Shown here: positions 60,086 to 64,000 of the stretch, one piece after another
Position numbering within the stretch: the first letter of the stretch is position 1
Layout of the letters: each line of letters opens with the position of its first letter
DNA from: Wurfbainia villosa
Taxonomy: Eukaryota > Streptophyta > Magnoliopsida > Zingiberales > Zingiberaceae
DNA length: 64,000 bases
Direction: 5' to 3'
Assembly: GCA_025175895.1 (NCBI GenBank)
Contig: CM046008.1
Coordinates: forward strand, 27,669,255-27,733,254
Program-made: the position numbers and the translations under genes
Notes under the pieces: model-generated
Seen by the model: only the letters and a program-made list of their open reading frames with translations
Databases searched by the model: none
Told to the model about the DNA's origin: nothing

Positions 60086-60688
60086 GGGAACGAGTCTGGA
60101 TTCTCTTAGATCTGTACCTGGATCATCTTAAATGTCTATGTCATATATATCTAAATCTGTTTTGGTTGGCCTAACTAAATGAATGTTGATCTATTTTGCA
60201 TTATCGTGGGCTTCCTAAAACTTATGGCATTATAAACTTATGGCCTAACTAATTGAATGTTGATATATTTTGCAAAACTGTAATAAAAATCTGGACCACC
60301 GCACTCGACCCTTAATATAAAACCCCCCGTTGGCAGTTCAAACGACTAAATTTCATTTCTCTGTCGCTCCTTTCGATCTATCTCTTATGGAATTGCCTGA
60401 CGCTTAGATTTTCGGCATTCATAAGTTTTGTAGATTACTTAACTTCTTTCGTTGACCATAACCTGTGTTGCAGTTGAAGGTGCATCCCATCTAGGGTTTT
60501 TCCATTTTCGTCAGCGATATCATTTTAAGTCGGGCATGATAGAGTTTAGGGTTTTAATAATTCATTTGAGCAGAGGTAATGTTTGTTTCTATCAGCACAA
60601 ATGTTTAAATCCATTTCATCTATTAGTTTCAAATCACCGTATTACAATACATTTAGTTTGTAACCTAACTTAGTTTTTTCAGGTCACG
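60086..60688. other. Upstream region of the ULP1-like gene
   Basis: Contains no domain. The start codon at 60689 is preceded by TTTTTTCAGGTCACG, which looks like a splice acceptor, so the true 5' leader exon may lie in this stretch. Confidence 0.5.
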
Positions 60689-63492
60689 ATGGCTTCAACT
60701 GTTGAAACATCAAGCGATAGTTCTGGAAGAATCCTTGCGTTGATGCGAGGACGAATAAAGAGAATGAACTGGAAAAGTAACGTTTCACATTTTAAAAAAT
60801 TTATTGCAAGTGTGCCGCCGACTGAGGAAGAAGTAACACTGATTCGGAGCTCCCCTTTTGCGTGGGTTTTGAACATTCCAGATATTACCCATGTCAGACC
60901 CCTCATTCAAAATAAGTTTGATAATTGGGACTGCGAGGAGAAATGTTTTATATTCCACGACAAGAAATTGTATTTCACAAAAACTAATGTCTCCCTCATC
61001 CTTGGTCTACCAGATAATGGACTCATAGTTCCTATGAACAATGAAGCTCCCTCTGGTCAGCTATATTTGTAATATTTCGCGGAAGTTGATTGCTCTAACA
61101 AGCATTTGGAGGAATTAATGAAGAGTTCCAGATCTTCAGGTAATTTGGGATTTGAAAAATTTTATTGTTAGTTGTTTATTTTATATGTTTTCTCTAGTAT
61201 ATTTTTTACTACCACCAACAGTAAGCCTAGAATACCTTTGCGATCACTTATAGATTGTGTAGACGATTTTAATAACTTAGGAAGGTACAATTGGTGCGAA
61301 GCACTTTATACCTATATAACTCCTCAAATGGAGTCAATTGGTATGGGAGTGACGTTGCGACCAAAAGCAGAGGTCGATGGTGGATCTTCGAGACCAATGT
61401 TTAAGGGTTTCACACACTTATTGATTGTAAGTGAATATATTTTATGTTTTCCATAAAGAGTATAGATCAATCTGTCTATTAACAACTAATTTTGTCATTC
61501 CAGGTATGGATGTGTGAGCATTTGTGTATCCTACCTCCACACGTCCCTCATGCTTGGCCAAGAATGTTAAGATGGAGGTGGAGTTCCACAAATGTAAGGG
61601 TTGTTAAAAAGATGGTAGATGGTCTCCTACCAGATAAAATAATTGTTGATCTAATGTCAGTACAATCAGAGCTGCATTTGATACAGAATACTTCTCCACC
61701 TAGGATTTGTGCTTCAACTCCTCAACCCGAAACTCAGCTCGACGTAGGAGAAAAGGCGTGTCCAGTATGCTAGGAGAATGCAGAACTAGTTTCAACTCTA
61801 TGCACCAAGCTAGTTGAAGTAAGGACTAACTTCGACAACACCTCCCTACTTAAGGATGCGACCATCGAAGAAAAAGAAAAGAAAATACAGGAGCTTCTTC
61901 AACATTTAGAGGAGGTCAGAAGCAGGAAGAACAATGAGATAAGTGAAAGGGATAATATAATTTGTGAAAAAGAAGCATTTTTCGCTGAAAAGGATAGTTT
62001 AATATTGGAGCTTCAACTGAATTTACAATCCCGGAATGTAGAGGGGTTACAATCACAACCCATACAAGCTGCACAAACCCAACAACCTTCTACTGCATAC
62101 ACTAGGCGAAAGGTTTGTGTACGGAAGAGGGCTCTTCATGGTGTATCACCCCCTACAAGTACAAGCGTTCCTCCTGCATGGTTTGCTAACATTCCTAAAA
62201 GAAGGAGAGTTGAAACTCAAATAGTCCCCAACAAGGCTATTGAGTATCCCTCATCAAACCTTAATATCGCTCCTGAAAAGGCAAATTTTGAGCAGAAATC
62301 AGTCCAGGATAAAAAAGGGAAATCAACTGCCGAGGAGTGTGAACCTGAAATATTATCTACTACCACACAAGTCTCCATGAACAAACAACAACCACTCGAT
62401 GAAGTCAAGATAAGGATATTGGAGGTGAGCATAAGTTATCTTGTCCAGTCCTATTTTTCAGAGAAAATATTTTTATTCTAACTATTTTTTTTGTATACAG
62501 CAAGCTTATAAAGAATTCACCAATAAGATGGATCCAGCAGTCGGGGAGTGTTTATCGAAACTAAAAAAAATGGAGTAAGATCATACACTTTATAATAGTA
62601 ATCTTATATTTTGAGAGTTGCTAATAACCCTTTCCTTGTGTAGTGTGACAATATCAGGACCAGTGTCGAAGACGAATGCTATTAACTTATACATGAACTC
62701 TTTCCTTACAATATTTGATTGGAATGTTTTGACACATGGGGATTACATCAATGTTTATTTATCAGTCTTAGCTGATGAGTGCAAGGAGACTGATAAGGCG
62801 TACTATAGCTCAATATTCTGTGTGGCTGGATTCCTGGTAAGTTTTTTCCCCTTTTGCATGGAATTATCAACTTTAAAGCTTTGGTGTTTTGACAAGTTTT
62901 TTTATACACAGGGTATGTTTAATATGATGTACACCCAAGCATTCCAGCAAACTTTTAAAACCCCAAGCAATGATCCAAACAGATACATATTTTGTCCAAT
63001 AATCCGTGATGACCACTGCCACCTACTAGTGGTGGACTTGCAAAATTCAGAGTTTATCCACTATAACTCATTGTCCGTCAGGAAAGCTTACACTATTCAA
63101 TTTGAAGGAACAATAATCAGTGGTATTTTATATGCTACTTAAATAAACCGTTTGTGCATGAAGGATTGATAGCATTTTTTTGAGTGTAGGTTGAATTCTT
63201 TAAAAAGATCCACCCTTCGTTTTATGAGAATTGGCATCCTGGCCTGACTAATAAATTTTGTAATGTAAAATTTTTCATGCGTCGAGTGCAGGGTCCCAAA
63301 CAAAGCTCTTCGTAAGACATTTAATTATTTGTATTTTTTTATAGTTATGACTGTGCATTTTTTACAATACGATACATTGAGAGTCTATTATTTGGTTACC
63401 CTAAAAGATTCAGACAGCAAGGTATGAGGAGCTTTAGATTCTTGGTGGGGAATAGAATAATGCGTAGCTCACACTTTTGTTTACAATTATGA
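60689..63492 (+). pseudogene. ULP1/SENP-like (C48) protease gene of the MULE, with in-frame stops
   Basis: Exons: 60689-61426, 61504-62424, 62501-62574, 62644-62836, 62912 to about 63118 (donor uncertain), 63190-63311, 63345-63492. The N-terminal part (residues 1 to about 250) resembles the plant-mobile-domain-like region of transposon ULP proteins: SPFAWVLNIPDI, TNVSLILGLPDNG, RYNWCEALYTYI. A long coiled coil (about 61780-62040) and a basic low-complexity part with KRRRVE follow. The C-terminal protease domain has DWNVLTHGDYINVYLSVL (substrate groove), DDHCHLLVVDL (His at 63014), GPKQSSSYDC (Gln 63301, Cys 63352) and FFTIRYIESL. His, Gln and Cys are kept; the Trp usual after His is Cys. Stops at 61070, 61169 and 61771 interrupt the frame, so this copy is probably dead. 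Such enzymes cleave SUMO-like tags; the transposon role is unknown. Confidence 0.85.
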
Positions 63493-63767
63493 TTGTGCTG
63501 TAATTTGGGATATGTTGTAATAGTATACAAAGTTGTAAATTTTTTACTGCACCAAGATGCTAGCCTGTAAAAGTCATTCTCAAGATGCAAAGTGTAAATC
63601 CAAATTATGTAGTATCTGTACAATTATAAAAAATTTAGACGTTGTTAAATATGTGATCCACTTCAACTTTATAATTTTGTGATGAGATTTAAATCTGTAC
63701 AATGTATATTTTCTTGTGACTACGATTTTGCATACTTTGTATGCTAAATGATTTTGCATACTTTGTG
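63493..63767. other. 3' flank of the ULP1-like gene
   Basis: AT-rich 3' flank. The word ATTTTGCATACTTTGT is repeated at about 63725 and 63751. Confidence 0.6.
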
Positions 63768-64000
63768 CATGGTGCTGGAAATTCATATCTCAGGACCACA
63801 GTATTCCTGGGAATATAATTTTCTGCTGAAAATTTAATTCCCAGCACCACTATGTTCCTGATAATATAATTCTCAGCACCACCATTTTCTAGGAGAGCTT
63901 GATATCATACGTGGTACTGGAAATTCAAATTCCAGGACCACTGTATTTCTGGGAATATAATTCACAACACTATATTTTTCTCAGCCAGTTCTAAATTGTA
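63768..64000. repeat. Hairpin repeats at the right end, related to 40558-42465
   Basis: Words GGTGCTGGAAATTCATATCTCAG, GGACCACAGTATTCCTGGGA and TTCCCAGCACCAC reproduce the units of the left array at roughly 80% by eye, in both orientations because the units are palindromic. The array runs out of the window. Confidence 0.8.

Larger units (their letters stand above)
40558..64000 (+). mobile_element. Large decayed Mutator-like element with a ULP1-like gene, right end outside the window
   Basis: The inferred unit runs from the hairpin repeat array (40558-42465) through a mudrA-like transposase (42942-44890 and 59317-59493), a small ORF (59807-60085) and a ULP1-like protease gene (60689-63492) to related hairpin repeats at 63768-64000. 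Both genes are on + and lie between repeats of the same type, as expected of MULEs that carry ULP-like genes (the Kaonashi group described in Arabidopsis). The 14.4 kb between 44891 and 59315 is a later nest of LTR elements. The outer ends and the 9-10 bp target duplication are not visible, so the unit is an inference from layout. Confidence 0.65.

Overview
This is nuclear DNA of a flowering plant. Spliced genes with GT-AG introns, a plastid Calvin-cycle enzyme (sedoheptulose-1,7-bisphosphatase), a CASP-like membrane protein and many plant transposon types show this. The GC-rich intronless calmodulin-like gene beside AT-rich introns would suit a monocot (perhaps a Zingiberales-type genome), but the species is inferred, not shown.

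Layout. (1) 1-6051: the last two exons of a CASP-like (CASPL5-type) gene on +, with a 3.3 kb intron. (2) 6057-12665: a complete LTR retrotransposon (E1, - strand) with target duplication CCATT; it has gag remnants but no pol. (3) 13036-21743: the proteasome 20S subunit alpha-5 gene on -, all 9 coding exons readable (237 aa), with a degenerate hAT transposon in a 6 kb intron. (4) 22107-35064: argininosuccinate lyase on +, 7 exons (529 aa), head-to-head with the proteasome gene across 363 bp; its introns hold a SINE and a nearly full-length RTE-type LINE with a 14-bp target duplication. (5) 35397-37141: plastid SBPase on -, 8 exons (394 aa), tail-to-tail with argininosuccinate lyase. (6) 38649-39215: a CML42/43-like calcium sensor on -.

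(7) 40558-64000 reads as one large, decayed Mutator-like element (MULE). It starts with an array of about 210-bp hairpin-forming tandem repeats. A broken mudrA-type transposase (MULE domain, SWIM finger, CCHC knuckle) follows, then a small ORF, then a gene with a plant-mobile-domain-like N-terminus, a coiled coil and a C-terminal ULP1/SENP-type (C48) protease domain. Related hairpin repeats return at the right edge. The transposase is split by a Russian-doll nest of LTR retrotransposons: E2 (-) in the MULE, a related LTR (E3, +) in E2, and a complete element E4 (+, duplication TTTAA) in E3.

The most notable signals are the MULE carrying a ULP1-like protease between hairpin arrays, and a family of three LTR elements (E1, E2, E4) with one common plan: 1.5-1.6 kb LTRs, tRNA-Met primer site, gag with two zinc knuckles, no pol, and a conserved 1.84-1.93 kb 3' region with palindromes and a short shared reading frame. 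They look like gag-only non-autonomous elements that need a partner for reverse transcriptase and integrase. The host genes otherwise look intact and are functionally unrelated: proteolysis, arginine synthesis, carbon fixation, calcium sensing and membrane-domain organisation.
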